Assembly (NCBI RefSeq): GCF_004799035.1
Contig: NZ_MWIO01000013.1
Coordinates: 159,863-223,862, forward strand
Length of the DNA: 64,000 nucleotides
Direction of reading: 5' to 3'
Source: Rhodanobacter lindaniclasticus
GTDB lineage: Bacteria > Pseudomonadota > Gammaproteobacteria > Xanthomonadales > Rhodanobacteraceae
This document shows, one piece after another, positions 43,755-51,686 of this stretch (positions are counted from its first letter, which is position 1; every line of letters starts with the position of its first letter). The notes beneath the pieces are model-generated. The model did no database searches and was not told the DNA's origin. It saw nothing but the letters and a program-made list of their open reading frames with translations. A program made the translations under genes and the position numbers.

Positions 43755-44078
43755 ATGAACACGACGATTACCAACAACGGTTTGCCGAAGCTGCCGCAGG
43801 CCGGCAGCGGCACGGGCAGCGGCACCTCGACCAACGCGGCCGCCGCGCCGGAGGCTTCGGTCGCCGCCCCACGCAGTGCCGATCAGCTCAAGCTGACCGA
43901 CTCGGCTCGGGCACTGCAGGAGGCCGCCCGGCTGGGCGACGCTTCGCCGATCGACGCCAAGCGGGTCGAGCAGGTGCGCCAGGCCATTGCCGACGGCAGC
44001 TACAAGATCGACGCCGGCAAGATCGCCGATCGCCTGCTGGCGATGGATCAGCAACTCGGCGGCACGGACAAGGCATGA
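43755..44078 (+). CDS. flgM: Anti-sigma28 factor FlgM
   Basis: FlgM (107 aa) binds FliA until it is exported through the finished hook. The N-terminal half is low-complexity Gly/Ser/Thr/Ala and likely disordered. The C-terminal sigma-binding part is DQLKLTDSARALQEAARLG followed by DAKRVEQVRQAIADGSYKID and AGKIADRLLAMDQQL, the standard FlgM pattern. The stop overlaps the flgN start (ATGA). Confidence 0.94.
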   Translation: MNTTITNNGLPKLPQAGSGTGSGTSTNAAAAPEASVAAPRSADQLKLTDSARALQEAARLGDASPIDAKRVEQVRQAIADGSYKIDAGKIADRLLAMDQQLGGTDKA

Positions 44079-44521
44079 GACAGCCGCTGCAGCACGAACT
44101 GAACGATGCGCTGGCGTCCGTTCTGGACGAGATGCAGCAGCGTGCCAACGAACTGCAGTCGACGCTGGAAGACGAGCGTGCCGCGCTCGACCACGCCGAC
44201 GCCGAAGCACTGGACGCGGCCGGCAACCGCAAGCAGGCACTGATGCAGCAACTGGAGCAGCTCGACGCCGAGCGCCAGTTGCTGCAGCGCCAGCAGCCGG
44301 TCGGCGATGCCATGCGCGCATCGCGCTGGGCGCAGATCCTGCAGGTGTTGCGTCACTGCCACGCGCTCAACCTGCGCAACGGCAGCCTGGTCAACCAGCG
44401 GCTGGCGCAGTTGCGCCAGGCACTGGCCATCCTCACCGGCCACGCCGGCGAAGGCGAACTCTACGGCAGCAGCGGTGAACTGCATGGCAGCCTCCGCTCC
44501 AAGTCGCTGGCTGCCGCATGA
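44075..44521 (+). CDS. flgN: FlgN-type chaperone for FlgK/FlgL
   Basis: A 148-aa helical protein directly after flgM. Charged heptad-rich stretches (LASVLDEMQQRANELQSTL, LMQQLEQLDAERQLLQRQQP) and a C-terminal NLRNGSLVNQRLAQLRQAL with N-x-x-N-G pattern fit the FlgN family, the export chaperones for the hook-filament junction proteins. The assignment rests on position, size and this pattern; FlgN proteins diverge strongly. Confidence 0.88.
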   Translation: MRQPLQHELNDALASVLDEMQQRANELQSTLEDERAALDHADAEALDAAGNRKQALMQQLEQLDAERQLLQRQQPVGDAMRASRWAQILQVLRHCHALNLRNGSLVNQRLAQLRQALAILTGHAGEGELYGSSGELHGSLRSKSLAAA

Positions 44522-44614
44522 CCTCCACTCTCATCCAACCCGCTGCCACCTGTCCCCGCAGGCGACTCCCCCACTGACCGCGCGGCAGCCGCTGGCTGGC
44601 CTCGCACCGACGCG

Positions 44615-45919
44615 ATGACCGACATGAGCAACCTCCACGCTTCCCCCGTCGCCTCTTCCAAACACGCCAGCGCTGCCGAGCAGCAGCAAAACACTCCGCT
44701 TGTCCCGCTGGCCACGCCGCTGCCGGTACTGCGCACGCCGATGCTCGACCGCGAGCGCAACCTGTTCGCCTACGAGATCGTCTTCCACTGCGAGCCGGGC
44801 GACGAGCAGAACCTGCTGCGCAGCGTGCTCTCCACCATCACCGACGGTGCGCTGACCCGGCTGGTCCGCGGCAACCGCGCCTTTCTCAACCTGCCGGCCG
44901 AACTGCTGCCCGAGGATTCCGACGTGCTGTTGCACCAGCCGCGCCTGGGCGTGGTGCTGCAGCCCTCGGTGGCCGACGACCCGGCACTGATGAAGCGCCT
45001 GCAGCAGATGGCCGAACGTGGCTGCCAGCTGCTGCTGGAAGCCGGCGACATCGACCCGGAAAACAGCCGCCAGTTGCAGGCGCTGCTGCAGATCGTGCAA
45101 CTCGCACGGCTGGACGCCAGCCGGCTCACGCCGGAAGCCCTGAAGGAACGCACCGACTACCTGTTCGCCCGCGGCATCCGCGTGGTCGTCGGCCAGGTCA
45201 ACGACCATCCCACCTACGAGCGCTGCCTCGAACTGCAGGTGCAGGCGGTCCAGGGACGGTTCCTGCTGATCCCGCAGCCCGTCGCCGTGCCGGTGCTCAC
45301 CGCCAACCGCATGAGCATCCTGCGCCTGATGGGCGCGTTGCAGGAAAAGAATCCCGGCCCGGTGGAACTGGGCAACATCATCCGCGATGACGCCGTGCTC
45401 AGCTACAAGCTGCTCAGCTGCGTGAACTCCGCCTATTTCGCCCTGCCGCGCCAGCTGAAGTCGGTGCAGCAGGCGGCGATCTTCTTCGGCGTCACGCGCA
45501 TGCGCAACTGGATCGAGACGATGTCCATGTGCAGCATGGACGATCATCCCCCCGAGTTGCTGCGCGCGGCGCTGATCCGTGCGCACATGTGCGAGAAATT
45601 CGCCGCCGGCAACTCGGCCATCTCGCCGGAAACCGCCTTCACCGTGGGCCTGTTCTCGCTGCTGGACACGCTGATGTGCGCGCCGATGGACTTCCTGCTC
45701 AGCCATCTGCGGCTGGTGCCGGAAGTCAGCGAAGCACTGACCGACCGCAGCGGTCCCTACGGCGCCCTGCTCAAGCAGATCATCGCCTGGGAAGCCGGCG
45801 AAATGACCGGCGGCATGGCCACGCCCCAGCGCATCATGAGCATGGCCTCGATCTACCTTGGCGCCACGCAGTGGGCCGACCAGGTGTTTGCCTCCGCCAA
45901 CGACAAGCAGGCGGCCTGA
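44615..45919 (+). CDS. Degenerate EAL plus HDOD domain signalling protein
   Basis: The 434-aa protein has an N-terminal EAL-like region (about 35-235; LDRERNLFAYEIVFH, RAFLNLPAELLPEDSDVLL, ARGIRVVVGQVNDHPTYERC) in which the catalytic E-x-L signature is not preserved, so c-di-GMP hydrolysis is unlikely. The C-terminal HDOD domain (about 240-420; VELGNIIRDDAVLSYKLLSC, SVQQAAIFFGVTRMRNWIET) is typical of YuxH-type regulators. It lies 93 bp after flgN on the same strand and could be read from the flgM promoter. A link between motility and c-di-GMP signalling is inferred from context only. Confidence 0.85.
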   Translation: MTDMSNLHASPVASSKHASAAEQQQNTPLVPLATPLPVLRTPMLDRERNLFAYEIVFHCEPGDEQNLLRSVLSTITDGALTRLVRGNRAFLNLPAELLPEDSDVLLHQPRLGVVLQPSVADDPALMKRLQQMAERGCQLLLEAGDIDPENSRQLQALLQIVQLARLDASRLTPEALKERTDYLFARGIRVVVGQVNDHPTYERCLELQVQAVQGRFLLIPQPVAVPVLTANRMSILRLMGALQEKNPGPVELGNIIRDDAVLSYKLLSCVNSAYFALPRQLKSVQQAAIFFGVTRMRNWIETMSMCSMDDHPPELLRAALIRAHMCEKFAAGNSAISPETAFTVGLFSLLDTLMCAPMDFLLSHLRLVPEVSEALTDRSGPYGALLKQIIAWEAGEMTGGMATPQRIMSMASIYLGATQWADQVFASANDKQAA

Positions 45920-45934
45920 CCGCAAGCCGGCCAA

Positions 45935-45958
45935 CGCCGGGGCGGGCATGCCCCGGCG
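45935..45958 (+). terminator. Possible terminator hairpin after the EAL/HDOD gene
   Basis: CGCCGGGGC and GCCCCGGCG are perfect 9-bp arms around a 6-base loop, 15 bp after the stop. There is no T-run behind it, so any termination would be weak or Rho-assisted. Confidence 0.4.
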
Positions 45959-46114
45959 CGACAAGCCCGCGTCCATCGCCGATAATGCGCATTCGTCGCG
46001 AATGCGCCGCGTCGGCAACTCCGCTTGCCGCAGATCAGCGACCCCGACCCCGCGCGCATCGCACACTCCCACGCCGTACCCGCGCGCTTTTCGCGCGCGC
46101 ACAGGAATGAACCG

Positions 46115-46393
46115 ATGAGCCGCACCATCCACTGCAGCAAACTCCACGTCGACGCCGAAGGCCTCGACTTCGCCCCCTGGCCCGGCCCGCTCGGCCAGCG
46201 CATCTACGCGGAGATCTCCAAGCCCGCGTGGCAGCAGTGGCTGGCCCACCAGACCACCCTGATCAACGAGTACCGGCTCAACCCGCTCGACGCGAAATCG
46301 CGCCAGTACCTGGGCGAGCAGATGGAGAAATTCCTGTTCGGCGGCGATTTCGACCAGGCCGCCGGCTTCACCCCGCCGCCCTCCGCGTCTTGA
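46115..46393 (+). CDS. yggX: Probable Fe(II)-trafficking / oxidative-damage protection protein YggX
   Basis: YggX (92 aa) is a small cytosolic protein linked to Fe-S cluster protection. Family motifs are [18 protein letters not shown] with the conserved Cys at residue 6, [40 protein letters not shown] and [16 protein letters not shown]. The ATG at 46115 follows AGGAA by nine bases. The remaining ~155 bp back to the hairpin hold nothing I recognise. Confidence 0.95.
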   Translation: MSRTIHCSKLHVDAEGLDFAPWPGPLGQRIYAEISKPAWQQWLAHQTTLINEYRLNPLDAKSRQYLGEQMEKFLFGGDFDQAAGFTPPPSAS

Positions 46394-46475
46394 CGATCCC
46401 GCGCACTTTCGGTCTAATGCACGGCTCCACGCATCAACGGCAACCCACCCGGTTGTGCTTGATCGCCAGGTTCCC

Positions 46476-46551
46476 GGCCGGGTAGCTCAGTTGGTAGAGC
46501 AGGGGATTGAAAATCCCCGTGTCGGCGGTTCGATTCCGTCCCCGGCCACCA
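46476..46551 (+). tRNA. tRNA-Phe (GAA)
   Basis: A complete 76-nt cloverleaf. The acceptor stem GGCCGGG pairs with CCCGGCC, the discriminator is A and CCA is encoded. The D arm contains AGCTCAGTTGGTAGAGC, the anticodon arm GGGGATTGAAAATCCCC gives anticodon GAA, and the T arm is GGCGG-TTCGATT-CCGTC with one G-U pair. A terminator follows within ten bases. Confidence 0.98.
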
Positions 46552-46559
46552 TGAATTCC

Positions 46560-46594
46560 AAGGGCTTGCAGCGATGCAGGCCCTTTTCATTTTT
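46560..46594 (+). terminator. Rho-independent terminator after tRNA-Phe
   Basis: AAGGGCTTGC and GCAGGCCCTT form a hairpin around AGCGAT with one T opposite G, followed by TTCATTTTT. It lies directly behind the tRNA 3' end. Confidence 0.85.
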
Positions 46595-46874
46595 CGCAGC
46601 TGCCGTTCGCCGGCGGTTGCGCAGCACGCTCTGCGGCGCCCGGTGGCGGTCAGCATCCCCACCCCTGCCCATGTCCGGCGGGTATCCGGTCGATCTGCCT
46701 GGTCTTGCCGAAGCGCCCGCGTCCCCTCGCAAGGGCAATTCGCCGTGCCCCTCTGCCGGATGGCGAGGGGATTTTCGGCTGGTGACGCCCGATCCTGTGA
46801 CGCAGTTCTCATTTGGCACGGTTTCTGCTGCCGGTTTCAGTGAACCACCCCGGTTCCGTCATCGAGAAGCAGCC
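46595..46874. other. 280-bp stretch between the tRNA-Phe terminator and a small gene, nothing recognised
   Basis: I find no convincing gene, repeat of the window's families, or attachment-site duplication of the tRNA 3' end here. Short open frames exist on both strands but lack start signals and coding character. Confidence 0.4.
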
Positions 46875-47198
46875 ATGGAAGAAGTCATCGATTGCACCGC
46901 ATCGAACTCTCCCGAAGAACTGGCGATCCATTTCCTGCTGCGCCACGCGGCGTGCCGCATGGCGCTGACCGGACAGGCCGATGAAGAAGCGTTGCTGCAG
47001 GCAATGCTGCGGATCCGCCGGGACCAGCGGCGACAGGACGTGGCCCCGGCACGCACGCCGGCACCGGTCGAGGCCGCGCCCGCGGCCAGGGTGACGAGGG
47101 ACGACAGTTGCGCCGCACGTTTTTCCCGTGCATATGCCGCTGCACGTCACCGGGCCTCGCCGGCCGACACTGGCTGGCGCGCACGCGACGCGGCCTGA
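46875..47198 (+). CDS. Small protein of unknown function
   Basis: I do not recognise this 107-aa product. The first ~55 residues look like a folded helical unit (NSPEELAIHFLLRHAACRMA, DEEALLQAMLRIRRDQRRQD). The rest is Pro/Ala/Arg-rich and probably disordered (ARTPAPVEAAPAARV). No signal peptide or membrane segment is seen. The ATG at 46875 has GAGAAG upstream. It stands alone between the tRNA and the next small gene, with 61 bp to the latter. Confidence 0.5.
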   Translation: MEEVIDCTASNSPEELAIHFLLRHAACRMALTGQADEEALLQAMLRIRRDQRRQDVAPARTPAPVEAAPAARVTRDDSCAARFSRAYAAARHRASPADTGWRARDAA

Positions 47199-47259
47199 GG
47201 GCGGCGCGGGTGGGGTGGCCATGCGAAAATACGCGAACTCCGCCCCGACCAGTGTCCCG

Positions 47260-47544
47260 ATGACAGCCTCGAAATACGATTTCCGCCAGTTCCAGGAAGA
47301 ACTCGCCCAACTCGAACGCAAGACCCCTGCCCCCGCACCGGCCAAACCGGTGGGCAAGAAGGCCGCCGCCGCGCAGCGCCTGTCGGTGGCGCGCGATGAG
47401 TTCCTGGCCCTGCGCCAGCGTCACGGGCTCAGCGTGGCCGACGTGGTGGCGTTCTTCCCCGAGGAGGAAGGCATCGCCTACCTGCAGGAACTGATTGCCG
47501 CCGCGCAGACCAAGCCGCGCCGCCGGACCAAACCGAAACCGTAG
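47260..47544 (+). CDS. Small Lys/Pro-rich protein of unknown function
   Basis: The 94-aa product begins MTASKYDFRQFQEELAQLER, has a Pro/Ala/Lys linker (TPAPAPAKPVGKKAAAA) and then a helical part, LSVARDEFLALRQRHGLSVA followed by DVVAFFPEEEGIAYLQELI, with a basic tail (KPRRRTKPKP). The middle part has the look of a short helix-turn-helix or H-NS-like unit, but I cannot name a family. An earlier in-frame ATG at 47221 is possible, but the GCGAAAATACGCG there looks more like a promoter -10 region. A REP doublet follows the stop. Confidence 0.6.
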   Translation: MTASKYDFRQFQEELAQLERKTPAPAPAKPVGKKAAAAQRLSVARDEFLALRQRHGLSVADVVAFFPEEEGIAYLQELIAAAQTKPRRRTKPKP

Positions 47545-47604
47545 GGCGGGCACTGCCCGCCATCGTCATGTCGCGAAATGGCCGGCGGGCGGTGCCCGCC
47601 CCAC
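47541..47604. repeat. REP-type doublet (GTAGGGCGGG family) after the Lys/Pro-rich small gene
   Basis: GTAGGGCGGGCACTGCCCGCC and its inverse partner GGCGGGCGGTGCCCGCCCCAC flank a 22-bp spacer. It overlaps the stop of the gene on its left and lies ~30 bp from the convergent DUF3047-like gene on its right, where it may end both transcripts. Confidence 0.82.
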
Positions 47605-47634
47605 GCGATGGGGTCACGCAAAAAACTGCACAAG

Positions 47635-48378
47635 CTATTCGGCAGCGGCTGGAGCGAGCGTCACGTCGCCGAACCACGCCTGCACGTGGCCACCGGTGTT
47701 GTCGGTGTCGGCGGCGAGCGCGATGCCGGTGATACGTGGCGCGGGGCGACCGAATGCGGCCAGGTAGTCGGCGGCGAGATCGCGACTCTGCACCTGCCAG
47801 GCGCCGGCGCGGGCGTTGCCGCTTTGCAGGACCACCGTGTGCATCAGCGGCGAGAACGGACTGGGAGCGATGGTGCCGATCGGATGCCGGTTGTCCCACA
47901 CGTAGCAAAGCGCCGCGGTGGGCATCGCGTGGCCCAGCGCGCGGCGGGCCAGTTTCAATTTCATGCGCTGCAGCCAGGACAGGCTGGACGGCGGCACGTC
48001 GAAGAACACGTAGACGCGCGCGGCGAAATCGTCGCCCTTCTTCCGCGCGAGATCCGCCGCCGCCACGCTGTGGTCCACCTTCCAGCGCCAGCCGAGCGTG
48101 GTGGCGGCAGGCAGGTCCAGCGTGTGGGCGATGGCGCCGGCAGCGTGATCGGCGTCGATGTGGAACACGCCGTGGGCGCCGTCGCGCACGATCGCCATCG
48201 GCGCCGCCGGACGGTGCCGCGACATGGCATACGCCTTCCAGCCTGCCGGCAGCGTGTTGCCCGGTGCGGCGTCGGAGAACCGCAGCGTGATCGGCGTCGC
48301 CGCCCACGCGACCGGCATGAGCACAAGCAGCAGCATCGCCCATCGTGACCGGCGCAAGCCGTGCGCGCGTCCACGCAT
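47635..48378 (-). CDS. Secreted DUF3047-like protein
   Basis: The 247-aa product has a Sec signal peptide (RRSRWAMLLLVLMPVAWA) and a beta-rich body: ITLRFSDAAPGNTLPAGWKA, HTLDLPAATTLGWRWKVDHS, DFAARVYVFFDVPP, ALCYVWDNRHPIGTIAPSPF and GIALAADTDNTGGHVQAWFG. The WRWKVD / KGDDFAARVYV / YVWDN pattern matches what I know of DUF3047, whose function is unknown. I start at the ATG at 48378 with GGA upstream; an ATG at 48420 would lengthen the cytoplasmic leader. It converges with the small gene on its left. Confidence 0.78.
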   Translation of the reverse strand: MRGRAHGLRRSRWAMLLLVLMPVAWAATPITLRFSDAAPGNTLPAGWKAYAMSRHRPAAPMAIVRDGAHGVFHIDADHAAGAIAHTLDLPAATTLGWRWKVDHSVAAADLARKKGDDFAARVYVFFDVPPSSLSWLQRMKLKLARRALGHAMPTAALCYVWDNRHPIGTIAPSPFSPLMHTVVLQSGNARAGAWQVQSRDLAADYLAAFGRPAPRITGIALAADTDNTGGHVQAWFGDVTLAPAAAE

Positions 48379-48659
48379 GGTGCGTCCGGCCTGCCGGCTC
48401 GTCGCGGAAAGTTTCGTCATGGGCCAAGCCGGTGGGGAACGTGCGGGGAGCATACCGGTGCGATGTGCAGCGGGCGTGGATGACGAAGCACGCGAGCCGC
48501 ATCTGTGCGTCGTGCAACGCCGCATCCGGCGCGCCGCGAAAAAAATATCGCGATTGAAGCGCGACAGTTGCGTCAAACCCCTAAAATTTCGCTACATTGT
48601 GCGGGCCGCAAGGCCTCCGAGCCCAGAAAGCCGGGGTTTCCTACTATCGAGACCAACTA

Positions 48660-49052
48660 ATGGCTACCAAAACCACTGCCAAGAAAGCTCCCGCCAAGGC
48701 TGCCAAGCCTGCCGCCGCCAAGTCCGCCGCGCCGGTCAAGCCGATCGGCGAGAGCCTGTCGAAGTCCGGGCTGATCGCCCACATCGCCGCCCAGGCCAAT
48801 GTCGAAGCAAAAGCGGTCAAGGCCGTGCTCGCCGGCCTGGAGTCGGCCGTGCTCGCCTCGGTGCACAAGAAGGGCGTGGGCCAGTTCACCCTGCCCGGTC
48901 TGTTCAAGATCAACGCCGTGAAGGTTGCCGCCAAGCCGAAGCGCAAGGGCAAGAACCCGTTCACCGGCGAGGAGCAGGTGTTTGCGGCCAAGCCCGCCAC
49001 CGTGAAGGTGAAGGTGCGCCCGCTGAAGAAGCTGAAGGAAGCTGCGCTCTGA
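48660..49052 (+). CDS. HU-family DNA-binding protein with Lys/Ala-rich N-terminal tail
   Basis: The 130-aa protein has a ~35-residue histone-H1-like tail (TKTTAKKAPAKAAKPAAAK) followed by an HU/IHF-like domain: SLSKSGLIAHIAAQANVEAK, VKAVLAGLESAVLASVHKKG, GQFTLPGLFKINAVKV, then a basic arm KPKRKGKNPFTGEEQVFAAK and RPLKKLKEAAL. It presumably binds DNA as a nucleoid protein. A possible sigma70 promoter lies upstream (TTGCGT at 48568, TACATT at 48593, 19-bp spacing). A GC hairpin follows the gene. Confidence 0.85.
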   Translation: MATKTTAKKAPAKAAKPAAAKSAAPVKPIGESLSKSGLIAHIAAQANVEAKAVKAVLAGLESAVLASVHKKGVGQFTLPGLFKINAVKVAAKPKRKGKNPFTGEEQVFAAKPATVKVKVRPLKKLKEAAL

Positions 49053-49105
49053 TGTGCGCGGGTTGATCGACCTCGCGTTGATCAATACCGTCTGATCCAC
49101 TCGCG

Positions 49106-49138
49106 CGCCGCCGCCCGGCACTCCACCGGGCGGCGGCG
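49106..49138 (+). terminator. GC-rich hairpin after the HU-family gene
   Basis: CGCCGCCGCCCGG (49106-49118) and CCGGGCGGCGGCG (49126-49138) are perfect 13-bp arms around a 7-base loop, 54 bp after the stop. The following TCGCGTTTGCGG gives only a weak T-stretch. Confidence 0.65.
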
Positions 49139-49260
49139 TCGCGTTTGCGGTACGGTCCATCACGTTGCTGAACCGTTGGCGGGGATTCACTCCCGCGTTC
49201 ACCGCGTGTTTTCGTCGGGCACCCAAGACTCGAAGCTTTCCGCAAGCAACGAGGTGCGCC

Positions 49261-49695
49261 ATGAAACCGACGATCCCCTCCCTGGCCCTGGCCCTGAGCA
49301 TCGGCGCGCTGTCGCTGGGCGCCTACCAGAGCGCGATCGCGCAGCAGGCGCTGACCGAAGCGCAAGTGCGCGCCCGACTCACCGCCCAGGGCTACACCGA
49401 CGTGCACGACCTCAAGTTCAAGGACGGCATGCGGAAGGCCGAGGCGGACAGCGCCGACGGCAACGACCTGGACGTGCGCGTCGACGCCAGCACCGGCCAG
49501 ATCTACCCGGATGCGCAAGTCTCCACGCTGAGCAAGCACGACGTGGAAGCGGCGCTGTCGACCCAGGGCTACACCCACGTGCACGACGTGGATTACGACG
49601 ACGGCATCTGGAAGGCCAAGGCCGACAACCCCGCCGGCAAGAAGGTCAAGCTGCGCATCGACGCGCACAGCGGCAAGGTGATCGGCATCGACTGA
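49261..49695 (+). CDS. Periplasmic double-PepSY domain protein
   Basis: A 144-aa protein with a signal peptide (SLALALSIGALSLGAYQSAIA) and two tandem PepSY-like repeats, each of about 55 residues: ARLTAQGYTDVHDLKFKDGM ... VRVDASTGQIYPDAQ and AALSTQGYTHVHDVDYDDGI ... LRIDAHSGKVIGID. PepSY units are usually inhibitory or binding modules of the cell envelope. The ATG at 49261 has GAGGTG eight bases upstream. The M28 peptidase gene follows 94 bp downstream on the same strand; an inhibitor-enzyme link is possible but not shown. Confidence 0.85.
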   Translation: MKPTIPSLALALSIGALSLGAYQSAIAQQALTEAQVRARLTAQGYTDVHDLKFKDGMRKAEADSADGNDLDVRVDASTGQIYPDAQVSTLSKHDVEAALSTQGYTHVHDVDYDDGIWKAKADNPAGKKVKLRIDAHSGKVIGID

Positions 49696-49789
49696 GCACA
49701 GCCGGCGCCGCGGGCATCCGCCGGGACATGGACCGGTACCGGCTTGTTGACTAGTATCGGGCTTCCCTCCCCCACGTGATGGATTGCCC

Positions 49790-51442
49790 GTGAAGCGATT
49801 GATTCTCTCTGCGCTCATCATCGGCGCCTGTGCCGGCGCACAGGCTGCCGATGTCCCCACCTTCAGCACGCAGCGACTTTCCGACGAGGTCAAGACGCTG
49901 AGCTCCGATGCCTTCGAGGGCCGCGGTCCGGCCACGCCGGCGGAGACGCGCACGATCGACTACGTGGTCGAGCAGATGAAGGCCGCCGGCCTGCAGCCGG
50001 GCGGCGACCTCAAGGACGGCAAGCGGCTGTGGACGCAGGCCGTGCCGCTGCTGCGCAGCGAGATCATCGGCAAGCCTTCGCTCAGCCTGACCCTGGGCGA
50101 CAAGAGCGAGCCGCTCACCCAGGGCGAACAGATCGCCATCCGCGCGCCGATGAACGGCGCCAGCGCGATCGACATCAGCCACGCGCCGCTGGTCTTCGTC
50201 GGCTACGGCGTGAAGGCGCCGGAGCGCAACTGGGACGACTTCAAGGGCGTCGACCTGCACGGCAAGATCGCCGTGGTGCTGGTCAACGATCCGGATTTCG
50301 AAACCGGCAAGGGCGACTTCGGCGGCAAGGCCATGACCTACTACGGTCGCTGGACCTACAAGTACGAGGAAGCCGCGCGGCAAGGCGCGCTGGGCCTGCT
50401 GGTGATCCACGAGACCGCACCGGCCTCCTACGGTTGGGCCACGGTGAAGAACTCCAACACCAACACCATGTTCGACATCGTGCGCGACAAGCCGGGCGAC
50501 TCGCACGTGCCGCTGGAAGGCTGGATTCAGCGCGACCTGGCGGTGCAGCTGTTCAAGCACGCGGGGCTGGATTTCGACAACGCCAAGAAGCTCGCGCAGA
50601 CGCGCGCGTTCAAGCCGATCGCGCTGAAGGGCGAAAGCCTGTCGGCCAACTTCAAGGTCGACAAGAGCGTGATCACCTCGCACAACATCGTCGGTCGCGT
50701 GATCGGCTCCAGGCACCCCGACCAGACCGTGATCTACAGCGCGCACTGGGACCACCTGGGCGTCGGTCTGCCCGATGCCACCGGCGACCGCATCTACAAC
50801 GGCGCGGTGGACAACGCCACCGGCACCGCGGCGCTGATCGAGATGGGCCGCGCCTTCGCGCACGCGCCGCAACCGGAGCGCAGCGTGGTTTTCCTCAACG
50901 TCACCGCCGAGGAAAAGGGCCTGCTCGGTTCGGAGTACTACGCCAGCCATCCGCTGTACCCGCTGGCCACCACCACCGGCGTGATCAACATGGATGCGCT
51001 CGACCCGCAGGGCCCCACCCGCGACTTCACCATCTCCGGCAGCGCCAAGCTCGGCCTGCTGGACGATCTGACCGCCGACGCGAAGCAGTTCCACATGGTC
51101 TACACGCCGGACTCGCATCCGGAAGCGGGCTACTTCTTCCGCTCCGATCACTTCTCCTTCGCCAAGCGCGGCGTGCCGGCAGTGTCGTTCGGCTCGGGCA
51201 GCGACCGCATCGACGGCGGCCTGAAGGCGGGCGAGGCGGCGGACAAGGAATACACCGCCAAGCACTACCACCAGCCCTCCGACGAGTGGCAGGCGAGCTG
51301 GCCGTTCACCGGCATGGCGCGCGACCTGCAGCTGCTCTACACCGTCGGCAGCCAGCTGGCGAACTCGGACCAGTGGCCGGGCTGGAGCAAGGACTCGGAG
51401 TTCCGCGCCGCGCGTGAGGCAACGGCGGACCAGCGCAAGTAA
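49790..51442 (+). CDS. Secreted M28-family metallopeptidase
   Basis: The 550-aa product has a signal peptide (LILSALIIGACAGAQA) and an M28 zinc-aminopeptidase fold with an inserted PA-like domain (~130-220; LVFVGYGVKAPERNWDDF, GALGLLVIHETAP). Expected metal and catalytic residues are visible: H319 and D321 (SAHWDHLGVG), D341 (NGAVDNATG), E374/E375 (NVTAEEKGLLGSEYYASHPL), D402 (NMDALDP) and a His in AKHYHQPSDEW. The start is probably the GTG at 49790 preceding the signal peptide; a TTG at 49784 is also in frame. A four-codon ATG frame (49779-49793) overlaps the GTG. Confidence 0.92.
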   Translation: MKRLILSALIIGACAGAQAADVPTFSTQRLSDEVKTLSSDAFEGRGPATPAETRTIDYVVEQMKAAGLQPGGDLKDGKRLWTQAVPLLRSEIIGKPSLSLTLGDKSEPLTQGEQIAIRAPMNGASAIDISHAPLVFVGYGVKAPERNWDDFKGVDLHGKIAVVLVNDPDFETGKGDFGGKAMTYYGRWTYKYEEAARQGALGLLVIHETAPASYGWATVKNSNTNTMFDIVRDKPGDSHVPLEGWIQRDLAVQLFKHAGLDFDNAKKLAQTRAFKPIALKGESLSANFKVDKSVITSHNIVGRVIGSRHPDQTVIYSAHWDHLGVGLPDATGDRIYNGAVDNATGTAALIEMGRAFAHAPQPERSVVFLNVTAEEKGLLGSEYYASHPLYPLATTTGVINMDALDPQGPTRDFTISGSAKLGLLDDLTADAKQFHMVYTPDSHPEAGYFFRSDHFSFAKRGVPAVSFGSGSDRIDGGLKAGEAADKEYTAKHYHQPSDEWQASWPFTGMARDLQLLYTVGSQLANSDQWPGWSKDSEFRAAREATADQRK

Positions 51443-51514
51443 GGCGTCGGGTGTCGCGTCGCGCACACGCTCGACGCGACACCGGAAACCTCCATCCACA
51501 AACGCAGCGCCCTC

Positions 51515-51584
51515 GTAGGGCGGGCACCGCCCGCCGCTCCTGGTCACGCTGCCACGAAGAGCCGGCGGGCAATGCCCGCCCTAC
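51515..51584. repeat. REP-type doublet (GTAGGGCGGG family) after the M28 peptidase gene
   Basis: GTAGGGCGGGCACCGCCCGCC and the inverse GGCGGGCAATGCCCGCCCTAC flank a 28-bp spacer. It lies between the convergent peptidase and alpha-glucosidase genes. The remaining ~100 bp up to the alpha-glucosidase stop show nothing further. Confidence 0.82.
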
Positions 51585-51686
51585 GTCGCGCATGGGCGTA
51601 CGGCGGTTTCCGATCGACGAGCGAGCGTGATGCGGGGTGCGCTCCTGCAAAGGCGAAGGGCCGCAAGCAACGCAGGGACCGCGCCA

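Noticed and set aside
46476..46874. tRNA-Phe as an integration site for a mobile island
   Set aside because: No integrase and no repeat of the tRNA 3' end is found downstream in the window.
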